This document shows, in pieces, positions 1-11,560 of a DNA stretch of 64,000 bases. The notes below the pieces were generated by a model. The model made no database searches. It saw only the letters and a list, made by a program, of their open reading frames with translations, and was not told the origin of the DNA. Position numbers and translations under genes: made by a program. The stretch is from Typhlomys cinereus (lineage: Eukaryota; Chordata; Mammalia; Rodentia; Platacanthomyidae): contig JALPQD010000004.1 in assembly GCA_023101885.1 (NCBI GenBank), forward strand, positions 16,334,688 through 16,398,687, written 5' to 3'. Within the stretch, counting starts at the first letter, position 1, and each line of letters opens with the position of its first letter.

Positions 1-330
1 ATCAGGAAACCCATCAATTTTGGTTTTATCTACACAACATATGCACTTACCTTGTAAAATCATATACATTTAAGTAATTTTATTGAGTTTGTGTAAAATT
101 TGAAGACCTTAATGATGAACTGTTGCTGGAGTGCATTTAATTGTCTATTATAAGACTCTTTGATATGTTTTGAAAGAAAACACGCTTCTATTTGCCTAAA
201 TATATTTCTTTTTTGGCTTTTAACTAATGTCTGCAATATTAATTGGTTATTTTAGGTCAGTAATTCTCTATTGTTTGTGTACTCCAAAGTTTCCTAGGAA
301 ATCAGAATTTTAACGAAATCCAGGAGCCTG
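1..330. other. Unassigned AT-rich DNA
   Basis: I see no gene, repeat family or RNA in this stretch. Confidence 0.4.
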
Positions 331-560
331 TGAGGTAGCTCAGTGAGTGAGACACTTGCTCAGAAACCTGAAAATTTGGGTTCAAATGTAAGAAGTCTGT
401 TTGGGGGAAGGAGAGAACTTACTTCCAACAACTGTCCACAGATATGCAATTATACACACTACATACATATAGGTCATCTTTCTCAGTCTCATTGCTCTGT
501 CTGTATCTCTATTTCTCCTTTCTCAAATGAATGAAAATGTATTTAACAAAAATAAATTCT
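331..560 (+). repeat. Old B4/ID-like SINE
   Basis: It begins with a tRNA-like head (gaggtagctcagtgagtgag as a box A relative, gggttcaaat as a box B relative). A segment typical of B4/ID_B1 rodent SINEs follows (gagagaacttacttccaaca) and then a CT/CA-rich tail ending in an A-rich stretch. The copy is strongly diverged. The 63-codon reading frame inside it is a by-product of the SINE. Confidence 0.5.
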
Positions 561-2083
561 GTATCCATGCACCTTTCCTGACAATCTTGTTTTAGAGAGA
601 ATCCACTCTAAGAAACAATGATTTCACTTGTATTTGCTTTAATTTTAATTTTATAGACATTTAATTTTAAAAGGAAACTTTTGCAAAATCTCTTCACTTA
701 AATACATGGTACAGGGCTATAACGAGGATCAGGATTGCTAGCCTCATTGAATTCTACCTCCACAAAGATGAAATAGTCATCCATTATGGTAACAGTGATT
801 CCTTCTAAAATAATCTTTCATGGGTCTCATTTGTAAAATATCATTTTCTACATTATGTTCAAAGTAATTTCTTTGCTGTTTTACTTTACTTGCATTATGA
901 ATATTGATTTGTATGGTAGCACATAATGGACAATAAAAATGCTTTTCTTCAATAGAAATCTTTGATGTTGAGAATCATAGTTTTAACATATTTTAAGAAG
1001 CAGAATTATGTCAATGAAAGTTTCTAATAGCCTTCTGAAAATTTTCTTGCATGGTTTTATTCTCATGAATTTGCATTTCTCTTAATTCTGTAGCTTATTT
1101 ATTCACTAAATATTATTAATTTTTCATATTGTGGTCTTATGGAAACACCATCATGAGTGCAGTTATCATTGAAGGAAATATTGCTGTGCTGTAATGACTG
1201 AGACTGTATATGTTCATGTGCAGGTATGTATGTAAACTTTCGATTCTTATGCACACTGCACACATACATGTACAAATGTGTCAGGTATGTACACATGGAA
1301 AATGAGACCACAATTTTACAAATCCAGAAATTTCACATTAATCAACAGTATTAAATAATGAAAAATTGAGTTTTTTAGATCATATTAAGCTCTCAGAGAA
1401 ATAAAGCAGTTATAGCATTGAATAAAAAAGAATTAGACAAAATGGAGTATTTATGAAATGTAATAATTGAAATAGCAGAAATAATACAAAACTGAAAAAG
1501 CAATATAAAATATTTTTGTAAACTAGACAGAAGTAAACAGGTGAAAGGCAAAAAAAATTTAAACATTCATAGGAAATGCGGGATTTTAATTTATCTTTCA
1601 CAGTACTAATTAAACTTTGTGTGCATACTTTAATCATAAGTTATTTGGAATATATTTATTTTCATTTACTTTTACATTATATCTTTTTGACACCTAGTTT
1701 CATTCTCTTTTTCTTTTGGTTTTGCAAATTGTTCTAGACTACACTTACGATGAGATTACTTAAACTTTTATGGGTTCATGTCTTGTAAGTATTGAATGTC
1801 TTTAGAATTTTATTACTCCAGTTTTTATTGTTATTTGATCTTACTATAACAATAATATTTCCTAAAAGAAAACTCAACTGAACAAATTTTAATTGTTCAT
1901 TAATTGATAAATTAATTTTGACTGCTGATGCAATATTGTATAGCACATATCCACAGCTTGTCCATCACAATCGATATGACAATCACTTACAAGATGTCAA
2001 CATGGCTATCTAAGGTTGAGTTTTTGGGCACATCTATGAAGATTTATTTAGAGAAGGAAAGTCCTAAATAAACCTTTAGGAGA
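561..2083. other. Unassigned AT-rich DNA
   Basis: Short reading frames are frequent but have no coding character. A GT/CA-rich patch near 1,200-1,300 may be a SINE remnant. Nothing else was recognised. Confidence 0.4.
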
Positions 2084-2485
2084 TGTTATGATTAGTTTTG
2101 AATGTCAACTTGACAGTTGTAGGTTGTTGGAGCACAGCTGTGAAGGATCGACAGCTGGATCAGACCCCTGAACAAATTTGCAGATGCTTGATTAAATGAT
2201 GTGGAAAACCCAGTCCATAGTAGATGGTGCTTTCCAGTGGTGGACCAGATAAAAGAAAATACAAGAAAGAAAGATTTGCTCTTCCAGCATCATCAGCTTC
2301 TTTGAGCATCGTCATTGCTTTCTTTCTTGCTGCTACTGCTACTGCTTCCATCCTTGGCTGACTCAGAACTCTCATCCTTTGGATCAAGCTGCCGTTCCCC
2401 TTGACTTTGGAGCGTGGTCTCATAGACTTTGTCACACTGTTCATTGTTCATCACTGACGTTGGAGCCCAACATTTTAAACCTTTT

Positions 2486-2488
2486 AGA

Positions 2489-2558
<70 letters not shown>
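2486..2558. repeat. (GA)n microsatellite
   Basis: Nearly pure GA dinucleotide run of about 73 bp inside the LTR, interrupted once by 'ca'. Reading frames through it encode artefactual Arg-Glu repeats. Confidence 0.95.
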
Positions 2559-2561
<3 letters not shown>

Positions 2562-2695
2562 TCTGGGGTCTTTTACTTTATGACACATTCTGGTCAAGAG
2601 CTAAGCAACTATGATGAGAAGCTACTTTGAAGAACACTACCTTTATCATGAGATAATTTAATAAAGTTTATTAGTATTGATTGTGTTTTTCTTTC

Positions 2696-2987
2696 TTAAT
2701 TTTTTAAATTATTCATTATTATTTATACAATTGTGCGTGTATGTGTGTGCGCGTGTGTACGTATGTGTGTGTGTAGAACCACAGACGAATTTGGGAACCA
2801 CCATGGACCGCCTCCACCTCCTCCTTGTTTACTCTGCCCCCAGATTCACAGGCTCCGCCCTACCAGGACCAGAAACGCAGGCTGCCCCCACTTCCGCCTG
2901 GCGTCTATACATGGGGTCTAGGATCCGAACTCAGGACCTTCTGCCTGCAAGGCAGAGGCTTAACCCCTGAGCCACCTCTCCAGTCCC
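2696..2987 (-). mobile_element. Young tRNA-derived SINE (family A)
   Basis: Reverse-oriented copy: T-rich tail at left, GT-rich variable tract, body, then the tRNA-like head ending cacctctccagtcc. The flanks match as an imperfect target duplication, tgattgtgtttttctt on the left and tgattgtttttctt on the right. The insertion lies inside the MaLR-like LTR and so is younger than it. Confidence 0.88.
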
Positions 2988-3180
2988 TGATTGTTTTTCT
3001 TGAGAACCCTGACTAATGCAGGAGATTATCCATTTGTGAGTGAGATTATTCCCTGGGTCAGTTGATAAAATGGGGATAACTGATTCAGCACTTTGACAGA
3101 ATGACAAATTTGAAAACTACATATATTTTAATTCTCCAGTAGAGACATTAAACATCAATTCATATACTTGATCATGCATA

Positions 3181-3217
3181 TTTTTTAATTATTTATTTAT
3201 TCAATTGTGTGAGTATG

Positions 3218-3267
<50 letters not shown>

Positions 3268-3476
3268 ACCACAGATGAATTCAGGAACCACCATGGACCG
3301 CCTCCACCTCCTCCTTGTTTCCTCTGCCCCGGGATTCACAGGCTCCGCCCTACCAGGACCAGAAAGGCAGGCTGCCCCCGCTTCTGCCAGGCGTCTATAC
3401 ATAGGGTCTAGGATCCGAACTCAGCACCTTCCGCCTGCAAGGCAGAGGCTTAAACCCTGAGCCACCTCTCCAGCCC
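3181..3476 (-). mobile_element. Young tRNA-derived SINE (family A)
   Basis: Reverse-oriented copy with a (GT)n run of about 44 bp at 3,222-3,265 and head ending cacctctccagccc. It is very similar to the copy at 2,696 and lies only about 190 bp from it in the same orientation. A clear target duplication was not found. Confidence 0.88.
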
Positions 3477-4394
3477 ATATGTCCTTTTTTTTTTAAGTGT
3501 CTGTTCAAAAATTTAGAATTTTCTATTAACTCCCCATTTTTTGAAGGATTATTGGTTAAATAGTTTGAATGACTTTTGTTTTGTATACGTGCTGTTGAAT
3601 TGTGCAAGTAACTTTAGCATATTAGATATTACAAAAAAAATCAGATATTCTGAGATTCACTCAATATCTTAATCTGGTTGGCCAGCATTATATTTGCTGA
3701 TTTAGAGACTTTATATCAGAAACTTGTTAACTCTATAAACTTTGTTAGAAATAGTTTGCTAACATTTTGCTAATTTCGTATATTGATTTTTTTTTCTTTT
3801 GCTGATTGCTACATTGGTTCTTAAAATATTTTAGATAATGACAATCCATTCTTGTTTTACTTGCCCTGCTTCAATGTCATATGTGTTAAATATGTGCCAA
3901 AGCATAAGTGGGAGATATTTTGATAACATTGTCTCCTTAAAGACTTGCCTTCTCACATCTTCTGTTTAATTTATTTAATCTACTAGGGGATTACTTTTTT
4001 CTTTGTGCCAATTAATTATCAGTCTTATTCATTAAAATAGGAATATATTATTTCATGGTAATCTCTTATTGAGGAGATCAGGTTTTCTATCTTTCCATAT
4101 TCTAAAACCCAAGGTGGAATATCATGTGATTGTGCATATATGCAGTCACTTCAGTATTATCTATGTACCATTAGTCTGCACTCATATCTTTGTGTAAGCA
4201 TCATATATTTGTAGATGGTAGCTTTATAGTATATTTTGACATCAGATTTTTTATGGTTTTACTTTTATTATAGACTTTTTATGGCTTTTATTTTTCACAT
4301 TTGATTTGGTTAGTCATAGTCTTTGAGGTTTTGTAAGATGTTTAGTATTTTTTGTTTTAAAATGTCATTCATGTTCTGATACATATAACATAAA
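3477..4394. other. Unassigned AT-rich DNA
   Basis: T-rich sequence with no recognisable gene or repeat. Confidence 0.4.
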
Positions 4395-4760
4395 TTCTGA
4401 AAATTTGGTATGTGTTGCTGTATGTGTGTGTGTATGTGTGCACAGATAAAAATGTGTGTGCAGATACAGATGTGTTTCTATGCCTGTAAATATGGTGGCT
4501 ACAGGACAAACTCAAATACAGCTTATCAGAGCTTGTCTTTTGAGTAATTGGTAATTGGTCCAGAGCTCACCTATTCAGCTACTCTGGCTAACCAGTAAGC
4601 CTGAGGAATCTGCTTGTTCTGCAACCCCAGGGCACTTAAATTGAAAGCATTTGACACAGCATCCAGAATTTTATGCACGTGTTCTAAAAATCAAACGTAT
4701 GCTCATACTGCAACGTGTTACAGAATATGCTACATTCCTAGCACAGATTTTCATTATTTT
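4395..4760 (-). repeat. Old B4/RSINE-like SINE
   Basis: A GT-rich tract (4,410-4,470) is followed by 'cagagctcacctattcagct', 'ctggctaaccagtaagcc' and 'gcaaccccagggcactt'. These blocks match the reversed B1-like monomer of rodent B4/RSINE elements as I remember it. Highly diverged. Confidence 0.5.
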
Positions 4761-4764
4761 GTTC

Positions 4765-5036
4765 TTTTTTGTATATGTATGAGTGTCAATGTATGTTCTT
4801 TGTGTGCAGGTGCAAGTGTGGGTGCATTTGCTCATATATTAATATGTGTGGAGAGTAGAGACTGACCTTAGGAGCCATCCTTTTTGTCTGTGTATTTGGT
4901 CTTTTCCTTTTTTTTTTTTTTTTTTTTTTTTTTGAGGTAGCATCCCTCAATTTTGCTGGATCCTGGAACTTACTTGATATGTTAAGCTAGCTGGCCAGCA
5001 AACTCCAGGGATCTCTCTGCCTTAACATCCTCAAGT
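4765..5036 (-). repeat. Old B4/RSINE-like SINE
   Basis: The order is a GT-rich tract, 'ggagagtagagactgacctt', a T-run of about 23 bp, then 'gaggtagcatccctcaattt' and 'ctagctggccagcaaactcc'. This is the reversed tRNA-like plus B1-like arrangement of a B4 element. Two such copies in tandem (with 4,395-4,760) suggest a local hot spot of old SINE insertion. Confidence 0.55.
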
Positions 5037-5044
5037 TGCTGTTG

Positions 5045-5216
5045 CTGTTTATTTGACAGAGAGAGAGAGAGAAAGAGAGAGAATGATCATATACACCATT
5101 TCACATGGGTGCTTGGGTGGAGGGTAGGGGACAACTCTTTCTACCATTTGGGTTCCCAGGGATCAAATTTGTGAGTAGGCATCTTACCCATTCACTGAGC
5201 TATCTCCTCCCATCTT
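5045..5216 (-). repeat. Old tRNA-SINE with (GA)n tract
   Basis: Starts with tttatttgacagagagagag, then a body and a reversed tRNA head ending 'attcactgagctatctcctc'. The (GA)n tract next to the tail is the feature that recalls jerboa-type SINEs. Related decayed copies occur at 59,686-60,065. Confidence 0.55.
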
Positions 5217-7384
5217 CCATTTACTTTATTTACCCAAATTATCTGATTACCAAGTTCGGCTGTATTAAAAGTGGGAAATTTTGCTTGTTCTTGATTTTTA
5301 AGAGAAAACAGAAATGTTTTCATAGCAGCATGATGTTAACCACAGGTTTCCTATAAGCAGCCTTTATTAGGTTAAGATAATTTTCTTCCATTGCCTTTTT
5401 ATTGTGCATATTTCATGATAAAGCAAGTTATTTTTCTGCCAAATACAGAATCTATTGTGAAAACTGTATAATTTTAAAATACTATCTGTTAAACTGATCA
5501 CAATGCTGCATTTTTTTTGTATTTAGAATCATCCTTGAATCACCAGAAAAAGTTTTAAATATTCACAAAAGGAGGCTTTTAATGTGAACTTTGCATGAAT
5601 GCTCTCTGTATTTTACATTTCAATTGCGAAGTTTTTGTTATTCATTAATAGCTTGTTTGTTTTAAATGTTCCCTAATTATGTACCCTAGGTTGATTCTGA
5701 GCCCATGGTTTTCCTGAGTGCTAATATTATAAACATAAACACTTGCATGTGGCTAAAGCTTTGAGTTTCATAGTATATTTTGTACAAATCTAAAAAAATC
5801 TTAAGATTTCTTGTGATAAGTATTCTTAAAGTAAAGTTTGACATATGTTTACTTTCAAGTTCTTTATCTTTAGGTTTTAAATCACATTAATTACAAACAT
5901 AAGTCCCTTGAAATATTTTATCCAATCCCATCATTTTTGTTTATTTTTTCATGTTTGCTTGACTGACTCTTGTTTACTGATGTATTTGGACAACTTTCTG
6001 GTAGGACACATTTTTTTCAATGATTTCTTATGATTCTGCATGTCTCAGGAAAGAAGTCATTGATCACATTCCTTCTATACTGTCATTGAAGCATGCACAT
6101 TAACTAGAACAGGAAGATAGAAATAATGTTTGACTCTGATTAAAGAGGATAGTGCCTGACTTCATGTTATATTGTGTGAACTGTTTCAGGACTTCAGCAA
6201 AAGTGCTGTTAGCTTGTTCATAGTCATTGTGGTTAGTGATCATATTAGCTTTTTATGATCAAGAAATACTCTCTTCACTTGAAGTCTTTGAAATTGTAGC
6301 AGAAGTACATGTTGCCTTACAAGTAGGGAAGATTTTAGAGTTTACACACTTTGGTGATGAGGATTAGATGATGTAATGACAGAATTTTCTGGGAAGAACA
6401 AGAAGAACATGGCTTCCTAACAGTACCTAAGGAAAGGCAATGAGATTCTTAGTAAACATATTTATCCTAAAGTATAGGTAACCAAACAGAAAATGGTCAT
6501 CCACTTAATCAGCTATTAAATGCTTAAACCAGGGTAATAGTTATAGGCAAATAAGTCAGACATGAGAAAGCAGAAGAACAGCTCAGGATAGTGACATGGC
6601 TAATGCTGTTCCCACACCTGGCTATTAAGCTATCTGAAGTAAGCCATGAGTTCAGATTGTACAATTTAGTACCAAAAAACGAAGTTAGGAGAAAAAAATG
6701 CTCTGTCCCTTTTAAACAATAGTCATGAGATATTTATCTATATTAAGTATGAAAAGATGTTAGTTATAATTTCTTGAGTATATAGCATGTTCTTAGAGTC
6801 TGTAGTAATTCACAAGTGCTATGAGAAGAAGCAGGTGTGTTGTAAGAACAATAGATGATTCATTTGGGAGCTGAGAGGACAGAGAATGCATTGTACATTA
6901 TGGAATGGCAACAGCTGTGCTGTCAAGACACAGTCTGCTAACATCCCGTTTCTGGGGTCTATTATGGTATGCTTTGATCCATTTGGAGATAACATGAAAA
7001 GGGCTCTTAATTTTTTGAAGTGGGTTTCTCCCTAAGAGGGAGATTTGTCTGAGGGAGATTTGTCTCTGACAGACAATTTTTCCATGGAAAACCATATGTG
7101 AAGTTCTGACTGTAATTTCTATACTATTACTCTCGGTTTAGCTTATAGCATTGAATGAAGGCACCAACTAGGGAATGGAAAAAAAAAACACAGACGGACT
7201 TCTGTGGGAACCACTGTCATATCATTAACTCCCTTCACCCTTTGTTGAAATTGGGTGAAATTTTAAAAACCATATCTTTCTAAGGGAGTAGCAGATTTCT
7301 CAGATCTATGGAGTTAAAATATACACAGACATATAGACACAAACAGACGCACACAGAGACACACAACTGTGGAGCGTGATGGGG

Positions 7385-7386
<2 letters not shown>
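5217..7386. other. Unassigned AT-rich DNA
   Basis: About 2.1 kb without a recognisable gene, RNA or repeat. Reading frames are short and uninformative. Confidence 0.4.

Positions 7387-7440
<54 letters not shown>
7387..7440. repeat. (GA)n microsatellite
   Basis: Pure GA run preceded by a short G-run at 7,381. CA-rich sequence at 7,320-7,365 may be a SINE tail remnant. Confidence 0.93.
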
Positions 7441-7444
<4 letters not shown>

Positions 7445-7904
7445 TGACTGCACAAGCCAAAACACTAAAAAGCCAAAGAATACAAATAATGGAGGCACAA
7501 ATTAAAATAGTGTCTCAGAAACAGACAAATTCAGATGTGTCTGAAGTTTAATAAGTATCTCATAAATTAAGATGCCACTGTTCTATTGATTATAAGTGAA
7601 GTAAGAACAATGGATCATCCATTCAATATAACTACTCTCTTCTGTCACATTATTGAGAAAAAGAAAATGCAAATTTAGTTATCAGAATGCAACTACTTCC
7701 ACTGGGCATGTGCTTGATAATTCCATACTCTCTGTAAATCAAATTCACCTGAAATAAAAACTAAGTGCTTAGGATAAAGTCTGGCTTTTTGCTTCCTAGA
7801 AACACTTAAGCTTACATACCACTATCCTATCTTGTAGAAATATTTAAGAGAATAAGGGACTTAAATATTAATAGAGTTTTGTACATGTACCCAAGTTACT
7901 ATCT
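7441..7904. other. Unassigned AT-rich DNA
   Basis: Nothing recognised. Confidence 0.4.
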
Positions 7905-8110
7905 GTGGTAGTTATATTTATTTTTGCTGTGAGATAGTCAATCTTCATGTACAGCATAGGGGAGAAAGGAACATTTATTGGGCTTATAATGCTAAGTGGG
8001 TAGAGCCCGTTATAATAGGAAATACATACCATAAACCATGACTGAAGGCAGATGCGTAATAATACTACAACATAAAATAATACCTGAGCAATTACAGAAA
8101 ATTTATTTCA
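7905..8110 (-). mobile_element. Possible MaLR LTR fragment
   Basis: 'tttgctgtgagatagtcaat' and 'gaaaggaacatttattgggc' resemble the reversed 3' part of MTD-like LTRs (…gctgtgacaaaatac…tttattttggctc…). Only short blocks match and no boundaries are visible, so this is a weak call. Confidence 0.3.
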
Positions 8111-8200
8111 CATGAAAACAGTGTTATGATTGAACATCCAGTTCCACATGGTTAATAAGCCATAATACAGATAAACAGTAGGACTTTCCTCAGTTATGTG

Positions 8201-9440
8201 TGAGGCTGAATATGTCCATGGTGTATAAGCATGTAGCTATGCCAAGGGGAGACTGTCCATGTTGAAATCAAATGATCCTTGGGCCAAAAAAAGTTCATCC
8301 ACTCTGTGACAACATGAAGCTCATCATGGGAAGCAATGCACAGTTGAATTCACAGAGTAGTCTTGGACCACAAAGTTTTATGAACTCATGAAACCTGGCC
8401 CATTAGATTATGTCCACTGTGTGGTTCCAGAACACCAGTCCATGAGAGGCCTTCTAGGGTGTGAATGCAGTCTACCTAACGGAGTCATTTAACCATATAG
8501 AAAACATTTTATCCCACTTCCAAAAAAATCCATTGAATGATCTATTTAAATAGCTCTTAGTTAAACATTCTCTTAGGTTTTTTTTTCTTTTACTGTTTCA
8601 AAAAAATGGAATAGTTTCTTCTACTTCCTTCCATGATTTATAGGCTTTTTTTGTTTGGATGTACTTATGTGCTCAAAAGTATCATTTGTCACTAGTTCAT
8701 TTATTCCAGGAAATCCTCAAAAATAATTACCTACTAATTTCTAATGTGTATCTTCTGGTAAGGAAGTCTACACATGGAGGACATCTATAACGTATATGGC
8801 TGAACTTAACCTACAGGAGGCAATCTATGATTTAACTGATAGACTTCAGTCCAAGTGAGGCCATTGATGATGAGTTTATGGTCTCTGGTATATGTAAGGT
8901 CATCCACAGTGTGAGCCCATGGAGTCCTACCATAGGAGGCCATCCACGATGTGAGAACATGTACCTTGGCATATGGTACAAACATTTATGCATATACGCC
9001 AGCACACAGGAGGCTATCTAGTGTGAGAGCTCTGGGACTAGATTGAAGAGGCTGTCCAGAATATGAGCACCAGACCCCATCCATAAAAAACAGAAAATGG
9101 AAGCTGGCCAATGGAACACTGAAAAGGTATGTGGGTACAGAAACCATTCAGAGAGGTAAATTAGCAATATCTTAAATTTTACTTGATATCTTGCCCCACT
9201 TCCAAACAATAGCATATATTGAATGATCTAATTCAAATAATTACAATGACTATTTTATTTCCTTAATTATTTTTATTTACTTACAAAATGGAATAATTTC
9301 TTCTTCTAAGAATTATTTGCTTGAATGTGCTATATCCTATATACTTCAAGTTTTTACTACCATTTCATTTGTTCCAAGGAATCTTCAAAAATAACTTTCT
9401 TTATTTTTCATATATGTCCTGTAGGTATTCATTTAACTCT
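8201..9440. repeat. Composite block: ~40-bp tandem array plus tail, present twice
   Basis: Array 1 (about 8,201-8,482) and array 2 (about 8,776-9,085) are made of degenerate 38-46-bp units. These start like ggaggccatccac, have a central tgtgag and end like cctaccata. In array 2, units begin near 8,776, 8,816, 8,857, 8,897, 8,935, 9,009 and 9,047. Each array is followed by a related AT-rich tail. Tail 1 (about 8,511-8,760) shares, in order with tail 2 (about 9,193-9,440), cccacttccaaa, ttgaatgatcta, aaaatggaata and cctcaaaaataa/cttcaaaaataa. The whole block is thus repeated with a period of about 680 bp. I do not recognise the family, and no coding potential is evident. Confidence 0.7.
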
Positions 9441-9482
9441 GATAATTATCTGTAAGTACTTTAATTTTAGCCTGTCTGTGTT

Positions 9483-10841
9483 CTTGCAAATAATTTATAT
9501 ATTTTTTATTTTATTTTCCAAATTTTAATCTTTTTTATATATTTTTTCCTCCATATTTTTATTTATTTATTTCTTCCACTCATACAAAGTTGATAAGTAC
9601 TCCATTCCCCTCCCTCCCTCTACCCCTTCCTGGATCTCCTTGCTCTCTTCCCCCTCTTCCCTTTCCTTTCCCCCTCTCCCTCCCTTTCTTACAGTGCCAC
9701 CCCCTCATTCTTGGAGCATCCTTTAGTGTGCATGTCAAACTTCCCTCTGAGTCCTCCTCTCTGATGAGGTGTCAGAATTCAGTGGCATTGCCTACAGCTC
9801 TTTTTGTGTTCCCCTTTAGTATAGGAACACTATTGTGGCTGTTAATCCCTTGCTTCTAAGAATCATAGTGCCTGTGATCCATGTTAGACTTTGGGGGTTC
9901 AATGATATGTTGGTAATTGCGCAGATCATGCAAAGTCCTTTTATGATTACTTTGACTCTAACTTGTGTGGAATATCTTTTATATCGTTGCTTTTCCCCAT
10001 CTTTAGGCTCTTACAATCTTACTGCCTCTTCTTCCACAGAGTTTTAGGATGGGGAGAGATTAGGCTGGTCTGGTTTGAGGTGGTTGATGTAGAATCTCTT
10101 ATTTTCCAAATTATGGTTTGTTGATTTTTTTTCGTTTTGCTGCTCCTGCACTGCCCTTGGCTCCATCCTGATGGGTATTAGATATCACCCCCTGGCCAGA
10201 GATAAAATGCTGTTAAAATAGACTCTTATTATAAGAGTAGATTCAAAGGTAGATGGAATAAGAGTAGGAGACTGCTGTGAGGGGAGATCAGTCTCCCATT
10301 TGCAGGATGGTTAGTTTTTATCTGCCAGACTCTATGCCCTCCCTTTCTGGTGAGATCATTCCCCATCAGATGCCAAGTGACCAGTAAGGAGAGTCTGTGA
10401 GCCCAACCAGATGTCTCATTCCTACTTGCAGTCCTTGATGGTGGCCTATTTTCTTTACTGTTGCATGATCCTCCCTCTCCTTGTTTCTGGTGGGGCCCTC
10501 CTTCTCCTTCCCTCCATGCTTATAATCTTTGCAATTACTGTAGGTATTACAGAGACAGCAGCACTGTTTACAATAGCAAAGCCATGGAGTAAACCCAAAT
10601 GTTCAACAATTGACAAGTGGCTAAGGAAAATGTGGTACATTTATACAATGGAATACTACTCAGCCATCAAAAATGATGAATTAATGAAATTTGCTAGCAA
10701 ATGGATGGAATTAGAAAAAATTATATTTAGTAAAGTATCCCAGACACAGAAAATTAAGCGTCGTATGTACTCACTAATAGATGGATCCTAGTACCAAACC
10801 CACTTAGTGACACACTCAAAGATAAATCTTGCAAATAATTT
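9483..10841 (-). mobile_element. L1 3' end with 5' inversion (twin priming)
   Basis: The element is bounded by the exact 15-bp direct repeat tcttgcaaataattt (9,482-9,496 and 10,827-10,841). From the left: a T-rich tail, a pyrimidine tract (the reversed L1 G-rich tract, 9,600-9,690), then reversed L1 3' UTR to about 10,549. From about 10,550 to 10,826 the L1 is in the opposite, plus orientation and encodes the ORF2 C-terminus (contains WYIYTMEYYSAIKNDELMKF, stop TAG near 10,789), followed by the first bases of the 3' UTR. The two pieces meet at adjacent positions of the parent L1. This is what twin priming of one reverse-transcription event produces. Confidence 0.85.
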
Positions 10842-11560
10842 TAAAATTTTTATTTTGTGAGAACAAAGGCAGATTATTTCTAAGAACATTCATAGTATTG
10901 TTAGTTTAGAAAGTTGCTATTTAGAATATAATTGAGATCTAAAACATGAGTCTTTTGTATAAAGAAGGGATCCAAGATACAGACAAATGCCATAGAAAAT
11001 CTGTTTAATTAATGTACACTAAAATATTTCACATTTTTAGGAAAGACAGTTTCTCATTATTGGAGGAACATAAAATTTCTCATAGTTATGACAAGATAAG
11101 AACTTCTTGCTTGTTATGTTGCCAAGATTGTAGAACAAAAATAGAATACTCAAAGTTGGAAAAGTGCTCTTGTAATAACAAAGGCATATTTGTCAAAAAT
11201 AACATTTTATTTCTCAGCAGAAATCACTAAGACCAGGAGAACATGGGGTAGTATTTGCTAAGACTTGAAAGAAAACATATACAAACCGATATGACTAAGA
11301 TCATTGTACTCAAGTTAGTCTTTTAAAACTGAGTAAAAAAACTAAACTGCCCATGATAAGCATAAATTAAAGCAATTTATGATCACTAATTTCCATTTTA
11401 CTAGATATTAAAAAGAACACTCCACAACAAAGTTAAAGAATAATATAGTCATAAGAGCTCAGGAGACAATAAATCTCATGAAATAATAAAATTGAAATAA
11501 GACTTATGAAAGATTCATGAATGCATCAAATCAGAAAATTTCCATAGTGAATAGGAAGAA
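10842..11560. other. Unassigned A-rich DNA
   Basis: A-rich sequence without clear family matches. It could be a very old L1 continuing into the next feature, but I could not support this. Confidence 0.35.

Larger units (their letters stand above)
2084..3020 (+). mobile_element. Solo LTR, ERVL-MaLR-like, split by a SINE
   Basis: The element runs from tgttatgattag to gaaccctgactaatgca (TG...CA ends). It is flanked by the 5-bp direct repeat ggaga (2,079-2,083 and 3,021-3,025), the size expected for ERVL-class integration. The motif 'tgtcaacttgac' near the start and 'gaaccctgactaat' at the end are typical of rodent MTD/MTE-like LTRs as I remember them. It contains a (GA)n tract and a young SINE inserted in opposite orientation. 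Orientation is inferred from the aataaagttta polyadenylation-like site near 2,660. No internal retroviral genes are present, so this is a recombined solo LTR. Confidence 0.68.

Noticed and set aside
2379..2630. Arg-Glu-rich reading frames through the (GA)n run
   Set aside because: Translation of a microsatellite; no coding evidence.
3193..3460. Overlapping frames with Cys-Val or His-Thr repeats
   Set aside because: They are SINE family A sequence read through its (GT)n tract; the same pattern recurs in every copy on both strands.
8201..9440. Regularly spaced repeats considered as a CRISPR array or zinc-finger coding repeat
   Set aside because: Units are directly adjacent and degenerate, without unique spacers. 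The ~40-bp period is not the 84 bp of zinc fingers and no frame stays open.
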